A DNA stretch of 64,000 nucleotides from Flavobacteriales bacterium UBA5081 (lineage in GTDB: Bacteria; Bacteroidota; Bacteroidia; Flavobacteriales_E; Vicingaceae), in assembly GCA_002415785.1 (NCBI GenBank), contig DIAJ01000045.1, positions 1-64,000 on the forward strand, in the 5' to 3' direction. The notes under the pieces were generated by a model. It ran no database searches and had not been told where the DNA came from. It was given only the letters and a program-made list of their open reading frames with translations. The position numbers and the translations under genes were made by a program. Numbering within the stretch: the first letter of the stretch is position 1; each line of letters starts with the position of its first letter. Below, piece after piece: positions 35,427 to 44,767 of the stretch.

Positions 35427-36626
35427 TTAGGCTGCAACAGCTGCAGTACGTTTTTTTCTTCGGTTAACATTTGTGCGAATCACATAGTGATCAATTAATG
35501 GCGCCATTACATTCATAAATAAAATAGCCAACATTACACCTTCAGGGTATGCAGGGTTAAATACGCGAATCATTATGGCTAACAAGCCAATTAGGAAACC
35601 GTAAATGTATTTCCCTGTACCGGTTTGAGAGGCAGTTACAGGATCAGTAGCCATAAATACAACACCAAAGGCAAATCCACCAAACACTAAATGTTCGTGA
35701 GCCGGTACTTCCATAAATGGATTTACTGCAAAGGCATTAAAAATTAATCCCATTACATAACCACCTAAAACAGCTGAAAGCATAATTTTCCAACTTCCGA
35801 TTCCGGTAATTAACAAAATAGCTGCTCCAATTAAAATTGCCAATACAGAAGTTTCTCCAATAGAACCTGGGATAAAACCGAGGAAAGCGTCCATAAAAGT
35901 GTTTCCGTATTCTGCACCTGCAGCGTTTACAAAACCTGATGACTTTTCGGTAGCTTGAGCTAACAAAGTAGCACCTGTAGAACCATCAGCCATAGCTACA
36001 GCTTCATCAGTTCCACCGCCTATCCAAACTTTATCACCCGACATCCAAGTGGGGTAAGCAAAGAATAAGAATGCACGAGCCGTTAAAGCTACGTTTAAGA
36101 TGTTCATACCAGTTCCACCAAACACCTCTTTACCAATTACTACAGCAAAAATAGTCGCCACTGCCACCATCCAAAGTGGAATTTCAACCGGCAAACAAAG
36201 TGGAATTAACATTCCCGAAACCAAGAAACCTTCGTTCACCTGGTGTTTATTAATAATGGCAAAAATAAATTCAACTGCCAAACCTGCTGCATAAGAAACT
36301 ACTACAATTGGCAATACTTTTAAAGCACCGTAACCAACATTCTCCCAAAAGGTAGATGTTTCGCCCAATGCCAAAAAGTGTTGATAACCGGTATTCCAAA
36401 TACCGAATAAAAGAGCGGGAATCATGGCTAAAACAACCATAATCATCGTTCTTTTCATGTCGATTCCATCGCGAATATGCGATCCAACTTTAGGCGTTGT
36501 GTGTCCCGGAACAAACATAAAAGTTTCCAAAGCATCGTAAGCAGGGTAAAACTTTTCAAGCTTTCCTCCTTCCTCAAAGTTTGGCTTAACCTTTTCTTCT
36601 AAAAACTTATAAATAGGATTACTCAT
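35427..36626 (-). CDS. nqrB: Na+-NQR subunit B (covalent FMN, riboflavin)
   Basis: Largest membrane subunit (399 residues, about ten helices), homologous to RnfD. It carries covalent FMN and takes part in Na+ translocation and quinone reduction. The flavinylation motif STGAT is at 216-220, with Thr220 the predicted FMN attachment site. The segments GHTTPKVGSHIRDGIDMKR, NEGFLVSGMLIPLCLP and NILNVALTARAFLFFAYP are characteristic. Confidence 0.97.
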   Translation of the reverse strand: MSNPIYKFLEEKVKPNFEEGGKLEKFYPAYDALETFMFVPGHTTPKVGSHIRDGIDMKRTMIMVVLAMIPALLFGIWNTGYQHFLALGETSTFWENVGYGALKVLPIVVVSYAAGLAVEFIFAIINKHQVNEGFLVSGMLIPLCLPVEIPLWMVAVATIFAVVIGKEVFGGTGMNILNVALTARAFLFFAYPTWMSGDKVWIGGGTDEAVAMADGSTGATLLAQATEKSSGFVNAAGAEYGNTFMDAFLGFIPGSIGETSVLAILIGAAILLITGIGSWKIMLSAVLGGYVMGLIFNAFAVNPFMEVPAHEHLVFGGFAFGVVFMATDPVTASQTGTGKYIYGFLIGLLAIMIRVFNPAYPEGVMLAILFMNVMAPLIDHYVIRTNVNRRKKRTAAVAA

Positions 36627-36642
36627 TTTAATATAATTAGTT

Positions 36643-37995
36643 TTAGCTCATTTCTTTGCGCAACATATTCAAGCCATTGCGTACAATTTCTTGCGAAGGA
36701 ATTTTTGAAGTACAAACGGTTTCACATAAAGCAAAATCCTCCGGTGCTACTTCGTAAACTCCTAACTCTTCCATTAATTCAATATCTTCAATCATAATTG
36801 CTTTCAGCAACTGAACCGGATAAATATCAAATGGAAATACCTTTTCGTACTCTTCTGTTACAACAAACGGTCTTTCCTCACCATTTTTATCTGCTGTAAG
36901 ATTATATTTTTTACCAGGTTGCAACCAACTAGGCAAGGCTCTAGAAATACTGAATTTATTTGGATTTGGTGTAATCCAACCAAACATTTGAGGCTCTCCA
37001 CCTTCCGGAATAGCCGTCAGTTGATAGTCGTAAAAACCTAAATAACCTTCTTGGTCGATTTTGGTTCCTGTTAACACACTACCACTAATATAGCGAGTAT
37101 TATCACTAGATGTATGTTGCTCAAAAAGCTCTTTTGTTGAAGCGCCTAAAATTGTTCTATAATATTTAGGATCTTTTACTTGAGCCCCGGCAAGTGCAAT
37201 AATTCTTCTTGCATCAAACTTTCCACTTTCAAACAAGCGACCAATTGCCAAAACATCTTGTGGTTTTACTACCCAAACAGTTTCACCAGTATTAATTGGA
37301 TCAAAATTGTGAATGTGAAGTCCAACATTACCTGCCGGATGCGGTCCGCTTACTTCATGGCGAACAACATTTTTGGCATTCAAGAAAACTTCATCAGCTT
37401 TAGCAGCACCGTTTACAGTAAGGTGAATTTTCCCTTTAGTCAATTTTGCCAATGCATCAACACCTTTTTGAAACAACTTATCTTCACCATGAAGAATAAA
37501 ATCATTATCAGGAGCTAATGGTGCTGAATCGAAAGCGGAGATAAAAATTGACTTTGGTTCATCATTTGGATTAGCAATAACATCATAAGGACGTTGCTTA
37601 ATAAATGGCCATAAACCGGAAGCACAAATTTTTTCTTTGATTTGCTTAGCATCCAATGAAGCGGGATCAGCCGCACCGAAGTCTTCGTACTTTGTTTCTT
37701 GGTCGGCCAAAACGATAATCTCTAAGAGCTTACGTTTTTCTCCTCTTTTCACTTCTACTACCTCACCACTTACGGGAGAAGTAAACTTTACCGCTTCGTG
37801 GTTTTTGTCGTACATTAATACTGTACCCGCTTTCACCTCGTTTCCGGGCTTTACCACCACCTTAGGTTTGATTCCCTCAAAATCAGTTGGCTTTATCGCA
37901 ACTGTTTTAGGTCGGGGAGCATCTACCAACACCTTTTCAGCTTCTCCAACAAGCTTGATGTCTACTCCTCTTTTGATCTTGACCGCTTTTGACAT
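36643..37995 (-). CDS. nqrA: Na+-NQR subunit A
   Basis: Peripheral cytoplasmic subunit (450 residues), first gene of the operon and homologous to RnfC but without its iron-sulfur motifs. It is implicated in quinone binding. Recognisable segments are IKRGVDIKLVGEAEK, HEAVKFTSPVSGEVVEVKRGEKRKLLEI, SGLWPFIKQRPYDVIANP and GPHPAGNVGLHIHNFDPIN. A -7 element lies 36 bases upstream. Confidence 0.97.
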   Translation of the reverse strand: MSKAVKIKRGVDIKLVGEAEKVLVDAPRPKTVAIKPTDFEGIKPKVVVKPGNEVKAGTVLMYDKNHEAVKFTSPVSGEVVEVKRGEKRKLLEIIVLADQETKYEDFGAADPASLDAKQIKEKICASGLWPFIKQRPYDVIANPNDEPKSIFISAFDSAPLAPDNDFILHGEDKLFQKGVDALAKLTKGKIHLTVNGAAKADEVFLNAKNVVRHEVSGPHPAGNVGLHIHNFDPINTGETVWVVKPQDVLAIGRLFESGKFDARRIIALAGAQVKDPKYYRTILGASTKELFEQHTSSDNTRYISGSVLTGTKIDQEGYLGFYDYQLTAIPEGGEPQMFGWITPNPNKFSISRALPSWLQPGKKYNLTADKNGEERPFVVTEEYEKVFPFDIYPVQLLKAIMIEDIELMEELGVYEVAPEDFALCETVCTSKIPSQEIVRNGLNMLRKEMS

Positions 37996-38030
37996 AGTAA
38001 ATATTAAATATTCTACTCGAATTTTGGTCG

Positions 38031-38038
38031 CAAAAGTA
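38031..38038 (-). promoter_or_regulatory. -7 promoter element of the nqr operon (TACTTTTG)
   Basis: Exact TAnnTTTG match on the minus strand, 36 bases upstream of the nqrA start. The predicted leader is about 30 bases. The next upstream gene is divergent, so this is the natural operon promoter. Confidence 0.6.
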
Positions 38039-38201
38039 CTACTTCTCTTAATTATCCTCCAGCTTTTTCACGGAATTTTAAACTTTTATTTAACAACTCA
38101 TTAACATTTGTATTTAAAGTAAATTATGAGAACTGTATATCAGTGACTAAGAAAATTGCCCAATAGATTGTTTAATTTAGCCCTAAATTTTAATTCTTCA
38201 C

Positions 38202-39572
38202 ATGAACAAATTTTTCCAGCTCACTTTATCGCTTTCAGCAATTTTTTTTAGCCTTTCTTGTTCCACTTCTTCAACTGTAAGTCAAAGCAATAATTCTGAC
38301 ACCAGCTCTTCTTATGCTCAAGAAACCAATGATCAGGCTGAGTATGGGAAAGATGATTTTGTTCGCTATGAAGATTACGTCTATAAAGAGAACATAAAAA
38401 CCCCACAACTATATGTAAAAGGCGAACCACTTTCAATGCCGGTTCTATTTATGAATGGAAACAAGAAGTTAGAACTGCATTTTGATGACTTGGATAGTGA
38501 ATTTCATACCTACTCATATAAAATAGTACATTGCAATGCCAATTGGGAGCCTTCCTCTCTTAATCCACAAGAGTATATTAGTGGGTACTTTAATGGATTT
38601 ATAGAAGACTACAAATATTCTTTCAATACACTCTTTTCATACATTCACTATAAATTAGAGTTTCCCAATCAAGAATTAACTTTTACAAAATCGGGCAACT
38701 ACATTATTAAAGTTTACGCCAATAACAATGAAGATGATTTACTTTTAACCAGACGCTTTTTTGTTGTAGAACAGAGGGTAAGTATTGAGAGCAATATTCA
38801 CATGGCTACTTTAGCACGTCATAGAGATTACAAACAAGAGGTTGACTTTACCATTAACACTCAAAACTACAACATTCAAGATCCTTATGCTGACATTCAA
38901 GTTGTATTAAGTCAAAACAGAAGGTGGGACAATGCCATTTTTAATTTAAAACCTCTTTTTGTTAGAACTCCTGAATTGATCTATAATTATGAAGACAACA
39001 ACCTTTTTGACGGCAATAATGAATTTCGCTTTTTTGATGCCAAAGACTTAAGGTATCAATCAATGAACGTTGATGGGGTTCAAATTGAAAACGGTAAAAC
39101 CCACCTTTGGGTCTTAGCAGAAGAACCACGCTCATTCAAACGCTACTACACTCAACAAGACATTAATGGAAAGCGATTGATTAAAAGAGACCAAAGTAAT
39201 GAGCAAAACAGAGAAGCTGACTATATGTTAACTCACTTCACACTAAAAAGGGAAACTCCTGTAGAAAATGCAGACATTTATGTTTTTGGTGAACTAAGCG
39301 ATTGGCAGTTTAAAGAAGATTTTAAGATGGAGTATGTAGAGGTGGAAAAAGAATATCGCCTAACTACACTTTTAAAGCAAGGCTATTACAATTATATGTA
39401 TGCTACGCTAGCTTCAGGAGAAAAAGAAGGTGATTTGTCCGTTATTGAAGGAACTCACTCCGAAACAGAAAACGATTATTACTTTTTTGTTTATCATAGA
39501 CAAAGAGGTGAAATTTACGATCGCTTAGTAGGTTTTCACCAAGACAATTCGGTTAAAGAACTTGATGACTAA
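38202..39572 (+). CDS. Type IX secretion system plug-type lipoprotein (DUF5103)
   Basis: Lipoprotein of 456 residues (lipobox ending at Cys20, FSLSC) of the DUF5103 family, whose members include the Plug protein found bound to the SprA translocon of the T9SS. The order of motifs is KTPQLYVKGEPLSMPVLFMNGNKKLELHFDDL (start of the N-terminal beta domain), HCNANWEPSSLNPQEYISGYFNGFIEDYKYSFNT, then a C-terminal starch-binding-like fold with VFGELSDWQFKEDFKMEY. It fits the two T9SS cargo genes in this window. apaG follows after 14 bases. Confidence 0.87.
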   Translation: MNKFFQLTLSLSAIFFSLSCSTSSTVSQSNNSDTSSSYAQETNDQAEYGKDDFVRYEDYVYKENIKTPQLYVKGEPLSMPVLFMNGNKKLELHFDDLDSEFHTYSYKIVHCNANWEPSSLNPQEYISGYFNGFIEDYKYSFNTLFSYIHYKLEFPNQELTFTKSGNYIIKVYANNNEDDLLLTRRFFVVEQRVSIESNIHMATLARHRDYKQEVDFTINTQNYNIQDPYADIQVVLSQNRRWDNAIFNLKPLFVRTPELIYNYEDNNLFDGNNEFRFFDAKDLRYQSMNVDGVQIENGKTHLWVLAEEPRSFKRYYTQQDINGKRLIKRDQSNEQNREADYMLTHFTLKRETPVENADIYVFGELSDWQFKEDFKMEYVEVEKEYRLTTLLKQGYYNYMYATLASGEKEGDLSVIEGTHSETENDYYFFVYHRQRGEIYDRLVGFHQDNSVKELDD

Positions 39573-39586
39573 TTAAAAAAATTTGT

Positions 39587-39970
39587 ATGCAGTCCATAGC
39601 TAATAAAATAAGAGTAAGGGTAATTCCACGTTACCTTTCCGAATATTCTAAGCCGGTTGAGCGACAATTCTTATTTGCTTACCATATTATCATCACCAAC
39701 AACAGCGATGAGGATGTTCAACTTTTAGCACGACATTGGCATATCTTTGATTCCTCAAATACTTTTAAAGAAGTGAAAGGCGAAGGAGTTGTTGGTAAGC
39801 AACCCATCATACTTTCATCAGAAGTTTACGACTATCAATCTTTCTGTGAACTAAAGAGCGATATGGGCATGATGTGGGGAACTTTTTTAATGAAGAACTT
39901 GAATTCAAATGAAAAGTTTGAAGTTAAAATTCCAGTATTCCACCTTATTCAAGACTGTAGATTAAACTAA
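39587..39970 (+). CDS. apaG: ApaG family protein
   Basis: Single-domain fibronectin-III-like protein (127 residues) of the ApaG family. Characteristic segments are RVRVIPRYLSEYS, RQFLFAYHIIITNNSDEDVQLLARHWHIFD, VKGEGVVGKQPIILSSEVYDYQSFCEL and MMWGTFLM. In proteobacteria the gene is linked to Ap4A hydrolase and Mg2+/Co2+ tolerance; the molecular role is not settled. It follows the T9SS plug gene in the same transcription unit. Confidence 0.92.
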   Translation: MQSIANKIRVRVIPRYLSEYSKPVERQFLFAYHIIITNNSDEDVQLLARHWHIFDSSNTFKEVKGEGVVGKQPIILSSEVYDYQSFCELKSDMGMMWGTFLMKNLNSNEKFEVKIPVFHLIQDCRLN

Positions 39971-39992
39971 AATATAGAACTGCTGTATTGTT

Positions 39993-40000
39993 TACATTTG
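39993..40000 (+). promoter_or_regulatory. -7 promoter element TACATTTG
   Basis: Exact TAnnTTTG match 18 bases upstream of the lgt start at 40019, which suggests a promoter separate from the plug-apaG unit. Confidence 0.5.
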
Positions 40001-40018
40001 CACTTTTAAGATAAAAAT

Positions 40019-41182
40019 ATGTACCCAACCGTTTCCGACATGATCAAAGACCTTTTTGGTCTTGAGATTCCTCTACCCTTTCCTACTTTCGGCTTTTTTG
40101 TTGCCCTTGCTTTTTTAGTTGCAGCCTATCTTTTTACGCTTGAGCTTAAGCGCAAAGAACAAATCGGTTGGTTGAAGTCGAAGCGAGTAAAAGAAAAAAT
40201 TGGAGAAAAGGCAAGTACAGGAGAATTGATTTCCAATGGGTTTATCGGTTTTATTTTAGGTTTTAAGTTGGTCGAAGCTTTTTCTCATTACAGTGAACTA
40301 GTCGCCGACCCGCAGGGCTTTATTTTTTCGACACGAGGAAATTTCATTGGTGGAATTGTCGGAGCTGCACTTTTTGCATACTTAAAATATAGAGAAAAGA
40401 AAAAGGAGGAACTACCAACTCCCAAATTAGTTGAGAAAGAACTACACCCACATGAATTGGTGGGTAACATGACCATGATTGCCGCCATCGCCGGAATTTT
40501 AGGAGCTAAAATTTTTCATAACCTAGAAAACTTAGATGAGTTTGCAGCAGACCCAATTGGAGCGCTAATCTCCTTTAGCGGACTTAGTATCTATGGCGGC
40601 TTAATCGTCGGTGGAGGCGCTGTACTTTGGTATGCAGCAAAACACGGATTAAAATGGGTTCATGTTGCCGATGCATGTGCTCCCGGACTTATGGCAGCTT
40701 ATGGCGTCGGTCGTATAGGTTGCCAGCTTGCCGGCGACGGTGACTGGGGACAACCCAACGATGCTCCAAAGCCGGAATGGATGAGTTTTCTACCGGATTG
40801 GATGTGGGCTTACGACTATCCTAACAATGTTTTGGGAATTAATTTGCAAGAAGATTTTCAACGCATGGGCTACGAAAGCTTAACCGGCAATGCTTGGCCA
40901 ACACCTTTCTACGAAACAGTGATGGCCACAATTATTTTTGCCATTCTTTGGAGTTTGAGAAAGAAAATAGCCATCCCCGGTTTTATTTTTAGCCTTTATT
41001 TAAGTCTAAATGGAGTTGAACGTTTTTTAATTGAAAAAATTAGAATTAATCCTGACTATCAATTTCTTGGAATTGAAGCAACACAAGCTGAACTTATTGC
41101 AATTACTATGTTTATTGCCGGAATTGCAGGCATGATTTACTTCTCAAAAAACAAAGAAAAATATACTCCTAAACTCACCTAA
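40019..41182 (+). CDS. lgt: Prolipoprotein diacylglyceryl transferase
   Basis: Inner-membrane enzyme that attaches diacylglycerol to the lipobox Cys of prolipoproteins. At 387 residues it is about 90 longer than E. coli Lgt, because of insertions after the first helix and in the AWPTPFYET region, as is usual in Bacteroidota. The signature GVGRIGCQLAGDGDWG carries the conserved Arg and Gly residues. SGLSIYGGLIVGG corresponds to the E. coli segment with essential His103, but has Tyr, as in Firmicutes enzymes. The substrates include the lipoproteins encoded in this window. Confidence 0.93.
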   Translation: MYPTVSDMIKDLFGLEIPLPFPTFGFFVALAFLVAAYLFTLELKRKEQIGWLKSKRVKEKIGEKASTGELISNGFIGFILGFKLVEAFSHYSELVADPQGFIFSTRGNFIGGIVGAALFAYLKYREKKKEELPTPKLVEKELHPHELVGNMTMIAAIAGILGAKIFHNLENLDEFAADPIGALISFSGLSIYGGLIVGGGAVLWYAAKHGLKWVHVADACAPGLMAAYGVGRIGCQLAGDGDWGQPNDAPKPEWMSFLPDWMWAYDYPNNVLGINLQEDFQRMGYESLTGNAWPTPFYETVMATIIFAILWSLRKKIAIPGFIFSLYLSLNGVERFLIEKIRINPDYQFLGIEATQAELIAITMFIAGIAGMIYFSKNKEKYTPKLT

Positions 41183-41185
41183 CTT

Positions 41186-41971
41186 ATGGATTTAAAAAGC
41201 CTTTGTCTTGATGTAGTTGAACTGAGCCGAGAGGTTGGAATGAATATTAAGATAGAAGAACTCAATGTTAGCAGAGATGACATTGAGGAGAAATCGCTTA
41301 ATTCATTGGTGAGCTATGTCGACAAAAAGGCAGAAGAAAGAATTGTAGAACGACTTTCAGAGCTACTACCGGAAGCCGGTTTCATTGCTGAAGAAGGTAC
41401 GAGCAACAAAAAAGGAGAACGCTACAATTGGATTGTAGATCCGCTGGATGGAACTACTAATTTTTTACACGGTTTACCGATTTATTCAGTGAGTATTGCA
41501 CTTCAGCGAAATAATGAAATTGTTTTGGGAGTAGTTTATGAAGTGAATCAAGACGAATGCTTTTACGCATGGAAAAGTGGAGGAGCGTTTCTTAATCAAA
41601 AGTCGATTCATGTCAGCCAAAACGAGCACCTAAAAGACAGCCTAATTGCGACAGGTTTCCCCTACTACGACTACGAAAGAGTTGATTCTTATTTTGAAGT
41701 GCTCAAGCGAATTGCTCAAAACAGTCGTGGTGTTCGGCGTATGGGTTCTGCGGCAGTAGATTTGGTTTACACCGCCTGTGGTCGTTTCGATGCATTTTTC
41801 GAATACAGTCTGCATGCTTGGGACGTGGCTGCAGGAGCTTTTATAGTGCAAGAAGCCGGGGGTAAAATCAGTGATTTCTCCGGCGGTAACAATTGGTTAT
41901 TTGGGAAAGAAATCGTTGCCAGTAACGGACTATTAACAAAAGAAGTACTGGAAGCAACGAAGCGGATTTGA
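41186..41971 (+). CDS. Inositol monophosphatase family phosphatase
   Basis: Mg2+-dependent phosphatase of 261 residues. Metal-binding motif 1 is seen in AEEG (E69, E70) and WIVDPLDGTTNFLHG (D85, D88), and motif 2 in the C-terminal HAWDVAAGAFIVQEAGG. Substrates in the family include inositol phosphate, histidinol phosphate and related sugar phosphates; the sequence does not decide among them. It follows lgt after three bases and precedes a RidA gene. Confidence 0.92.
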   Translation: MDLKSLCLDVVELSREVGMNIKIEELNVSRDDIEEKSLNSLVSYVDKKAEERIVERLSELLPEAGFIAEEGTSNKKGERYNWIVDPLDGTTNFLHGLPIYSVSIALQRNNEIVLGVVYEVNQDECFYAWKSGGAFLNQKSIHVSQNEHLKDSLIATGFPYYDYERVDSYFEVLKRIAQNSRGVRRMGSAAVDLVYTACGRFDAFFEYSLHAWDVAAGAFIVQEAGGKISDFSGGNNWLFGKEIVASNGLLTKEVLEATKRI

Positions 41972-41985
41972 AAATTTGATAATAG

Positions 41986-42369
41986 ATGAAGAAAATTATT
42001 GAAACAAAAGAGGCACCAGCTCCAATAGGTGCATACAACCAAGCGGTTTTAACGAATGGAACACTTTACGTTTCCGGTCAAATTGCACTTGATACCGAAA
42101 GTGGTGAGTTAATCACATCTGATATTCAATCTGAAGCTAAAAAAGTAATGGAAAACCTAAAGGCTGTTTTAAAAGCTGCAGACATGAATTTTTCAAATGT
42201 GGTAAAAGCTAGCATATTTCTTTCTGATATGGAGAACTTTTCAGCAGTAAATGAAATTTACAGCTCTTATTTCAATCACGATACTGCTCCTGCAAGAGAG
42301 TGTGTTCAAGTAGCAGCTCTTCCTAAATATGTTAATGTAGAGATTTCGGTAATAGCTGTAGAAAGCTAA
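41986..42369 (+). CDS. RidA-family enamine/imine deaminase
   Basis: Rid/YjgF/UK114 protein of 127 residues that hydrolyses reactive 2-aminoacrylate-type enamines and imines made by PLP enzymes. The motifs APAPIGAYNQAV, YVSGQIALD, VVKASIFLSDMENFSAVNEIY and the Arg-bearing APARECVQVAALPK (active-site Arg) match the RidA archetype. It lies 14 bases after the phosphatase gene, in the same direction. Cytoplasmic trimer is the expected form. Confidence 0.93.
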   Translation: MKKIIETKEAPAPIGAYNQAVLTNGTLYVSGQIALDTESGELITSDIQSEAKKVMENLKAVLKAADMNFSNVVKASIFLSDMENFSAVNEIYSSYFNHDTAPARECVQVAALPKYVNVEISVIAVES

Positions 42370-42453
42370 CAACTAACACAATACATCTATTTTTTATATT
42401 AGAAAAACTGTAACTGAGTCTTATTTTAATAAAAATAACTACTTTAGTTTTTA

Positions 42454-43176
42454 ATGGATATAAATGCAGATTTAGGTGAAGGTGCAGGCAATGACGAATT
42501 GATTATGCCTTTAATCTCATCAACTAGCATTGCATGCGGAGGACATTTCGGAAATGAAAACAGTGTTCGCAATACGATTAAACTAGCTAAAAGCTACAAT
42601 GTAAAGCTTGGTGCTCACTTATCTTATCCGGATGCAGTTCATTTTGGCAGAAAACCAATGAACATTTCAGCAGATAAACTTTCTAAAGCACTAAACAATC
42701 AACTCAACTTATTTCTTAAAGTTTGCGAAGAAGAAGAGATTAAAATGACGCACATTAAAGCCCATGGAGCTCTTTATAATTATGGATCAAATCATCCTCA
42801 ACAAGTAGATGTGATGCTAAAATTGTTTAGAAATCTGCCTAATAAACCAATCATTTTTCTCCAAAAGAACAGTCTTTTATACCAAAAAGCAAAAGATGAG
42901 TTTCCAATTCAACTAGAAGCGTTTATCGACAGAAGGTACGAAAATGCAAATCAACTGGTAAATCGAAGCTCACCCATAGCCTTAATTACCGAGCCACAAA
43001 TAGCTTGGGAGCAATTTAGATCTATTGTTTTTGAACATCAAGTTAAAGACATTAATGGAAATGTAAATCCAATAAAAGCTGACACTTTATGTATTCATGG
43101 AGATTATTCATCAGCCGTTGATATTCTTAAGTACATTCATCAAAAACTAAATAGCGATAATGGACAAGGCGGTTAA
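42454..43176 (+). CDS. pxpA: 5-oxoprolinase subunit A (LamB/YcsF family)
   Basis: Subunit A (240 residues) of the ATP-dependent 5-oxoprolinase PxpABC, which converts 5-oxoproline (pyroglutamate) to glutamate. The N-terminal motif DINADLGEG and the segments SISTSIACGGHFGN-type and IKAHGALYN are typical. The C-terminus (DTLCIHGDYSSAVDI) is also characteristic. pxpB starts 17 bases before its stop, so the genes are translationally coupled. The three genes form a self-contained operon. Confidence 0.95.
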   Translation: MDINADLGEGAGNDELIMPLISSTSIACGGHFGNENSVRNTIKLAKSYNVKLGAHLSYPDAVHFGRKPMNISADKLSKALNNQLNLFLKVCEEEEIKMTHIKAHGALYNYGSNHPQQVDVMLKLFRNLPNKPIIFLQKNSLLYQKAKDEFPIQLEAFIDRRYENANQLVNRSSPIALITEPQIAWEQFRSIVFEHQVKDINGNVNPIKADTLCIHGDYSSAVDILKYIHQKLNSDNGQGG

Positions 43177-43873
43177 AATAAAATCATTCGGTCACCAGTG
43201 CATTTTATTACAATGGGAAGCAATAAAGCCGTCTGAAATTCATGAAACACAAACCTTTATTGAAAACAAATACGCTGAGGAAGCACTCGACATAGTTCCT
43301 ACCTATCAAGAAATTGCTATTTATTTACATGAAAATATTGATAAGCAAAAAATTATTCTTCAACTAAAAGAGCATTTATCTGCAAATAATCCGAAATCAG
43401 AAGTTACTAATACTCCCATTTACCACATACCAGTTTGTTATGAAAAAGAGATGGGAATTGATTTAGAACGATTAGCAAACAGTAAAAATATAAGTTGCGA
43501 ACAACTCATACAAATACATACATCAGCTGTTTATACAGTTCACTTTTTAGGCTTTTTGCCCGGATTTCCTTACCTAAGTGGACTAAATGAATTGCTCTAC
43601 GAACCAAGGCTAAAAACACCGAGAGCGAAAGTTTTAGCGGGTTCTGTTGGCATAGCCGGAAAACAATGTGGCATCTATCCACAAGACTCCCCCGGTGGGT
43701 GGAATATTATAGGAAGAACTCCCTTAAAGTTATTTGACATAAATCAATCTCCACCAGCTTTACTTAAATCAGTAAAACGGATACAATTTTTTCAAATTAA
43801 CAAAGAAAAATACAACGAAATTAAAAGCAGCTGTTTACTAAATAAGTACCAAATCGAAGTTAGTTATGATTGA
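43160..43873 (+). CDS. pxpB: 5-oxoprolinase subunit B (allophanate hydrolase subunit 1 family)
   Basis: Subunit B (237 residues), belonging to the KipI/allophanate hydrolase subunit 1 family, the ATP-dependent partner of PxpC. Segments YHIPVCYEKEMGIDLERLA, YTVHFLGFLPGFPYLSGL, PRAKVLAGSVGIAGKQCGIYP and SPGGWNIIGRTPLKLFD are diagnostic. It overlaps pxpA by 17 bases and pxpC by 8 bases. Confidence 0.95.
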   Translation: MDKAVKIKSFGHQCILLQWEAIKPSEIHETQTFIENKYAEEALDIVPTYQEIAIYLHENIDKQKIILQLKEHLSANNPKSEVTNTPIYHIPVCYEKEMGIDLERLANSKNISCEQLIQIHTSAVYTVHFLGFLPGFPYLSGLNELLYEPRLKTPRAKVLAGSVGIAGKQCGIYPQDSPGGWNIIGRTPLKLFDINQSPPALLKSVKRIQFFQINKEKYNEIKSSCLLNKYQIEVSYD

Positions 43874-44723
43874 AGTTGTTAGAGCAGGTATTTATACAAC
43901 TATTCAAGACCTAGGGCGCTTTGGTTATAGAAATCAAGGTGTACCCACGAGTGGTGCTATGGATCAATACAGCTCTCAAATGGCCAATCAAATAGTCGGA
44001 AATGATCCCAATACTGCAGTGATTGAGTTTGTATTGAAAGGACCTCATCTTTATTTCCATAATGCTTCTGTAGTTGCTCTAAGTGGAGCCAATTGTATAG
44101 CAGAGTTAAATGGGAAACGGATAAAAATAAATCAGCAAATATTTGTTCCCGCAAAAAGCAAACTGGTAATTAAAAGTATAAAAAGTGGTATGTATGGCTA
44201 CTTGGCTGTTAATGGCGGCTTACAAGTAGATCGGGTTTTAGGAAGTTATAGCCTTTACCCTAACATTACTAAGCAGTCAAAACTAAACAAAGGTGACTGT
44301 ATTGGTTTTACTACAAAATCCTTATCTGACACAAATTTAAATTCCTCCATCTCTTATAATGAAAATAAAATTAGTTGTAATGTGCTAAAAGTTGAGAAAG
44401 GTGCTGAGTTTAATCAATTAAATACTATGGCAATAAATCAACTTTTTAATACTCAATTTACACCTGCTACAAGCAGCAACCGCATGGCTTACACTTTAGA
44501 GCACAATATTAAGTCTCTCAATGCACATGAAATCACAAGTGGAAATGTACAGACCGGAACTGTTCAACTAACTCCCTCCGGAAAAGTTATCGTTTTAATG
44601 AGAGATGCACAAACTACAGGAGGTTATGCTAGAGTTTTACAACTAACTCCAATGGCAATTAATCAACTATCGCAAAAGCGACCCGGAGAAAAGGTTACTT
44701 TTGAGTTGTTAAAAAAAGGGTAA
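43866..44723 (+). CDS. pxpC: 5-oxoprolinase subunit C (biotin-dependent carboxyltransferase-like family)
   Basis: Subunit C (285 residues) of 5-oxoprolinase, of the KipA/allophanate hydrolase subunit 2 family. The motifs AGIYTTIQDLGRFGYRNQGVP, SGAMDQYSSQMAN, VEFVLKGPHLYF-type and RDAQTTGGYARVLQLT are typical. Last gene of the operon. A hairpin overlapping the stop region serves as a bidirectional end with the convergent gene. Confidence 0.95.
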   Translation: MIEVVRAGIYTTIQDLGRFGYRNQGVPTSGAMDQYSSQMANQIVGNDPNTAVIEFVLKGPHLYFHNASVVALSGANCIAELNGKRIKINQQIFVPAKSKLVIKSIKSGMYGYLAVNGGLQVDRVLGSYSLYPNITKQSKLNKGDCIGFTTKSLSDTNLNSSISYNENKISCNVLKVEKGAEFNQLNTMAINQLFNTQFTPATSSNRMAYTLEHNIKSLNAHEITSGNVQTGTVQLTPSGKVIVLMRDAQTTGGYARVLQLTPMAINQLSQKRPGEKVTFELLKKG

Positions 44724-44748
44724 GCATCTAAATGCTCACCCTTGTAAT
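44711..44748. terminator. Terminator hairpin between convergent genes
   Basis: Stem GGGTAAGCAT (44718-44727) / ATGCTCACCC (44732-44741) with one A/C mismatch and loop CTAA. A7 on the left becomes a T-tract on the minus strand, so this is a good terminator for the rhodanese fusion gene. On the plus strand the tail TTGTAATTA is weaker. The pxpC stop codon lies inside the stem. Confidence 0.75.
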
Positions 44749-44767
44749 TACGAAAAAACAAAATCTG

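Noticed and set aside
32611..37518. Long antisense frames inside the nqr genes
   Set aside because: They lie opposite strongly conserved genes, have no motif or promoter and are low-complexity mirror readings.
40019..41182. Lgt with Tyr in place of the essential E. coli His103
   Set aside because: The IYGG form also occurs in Firmicutes and other Bacteroidota, so it is a normal variant.
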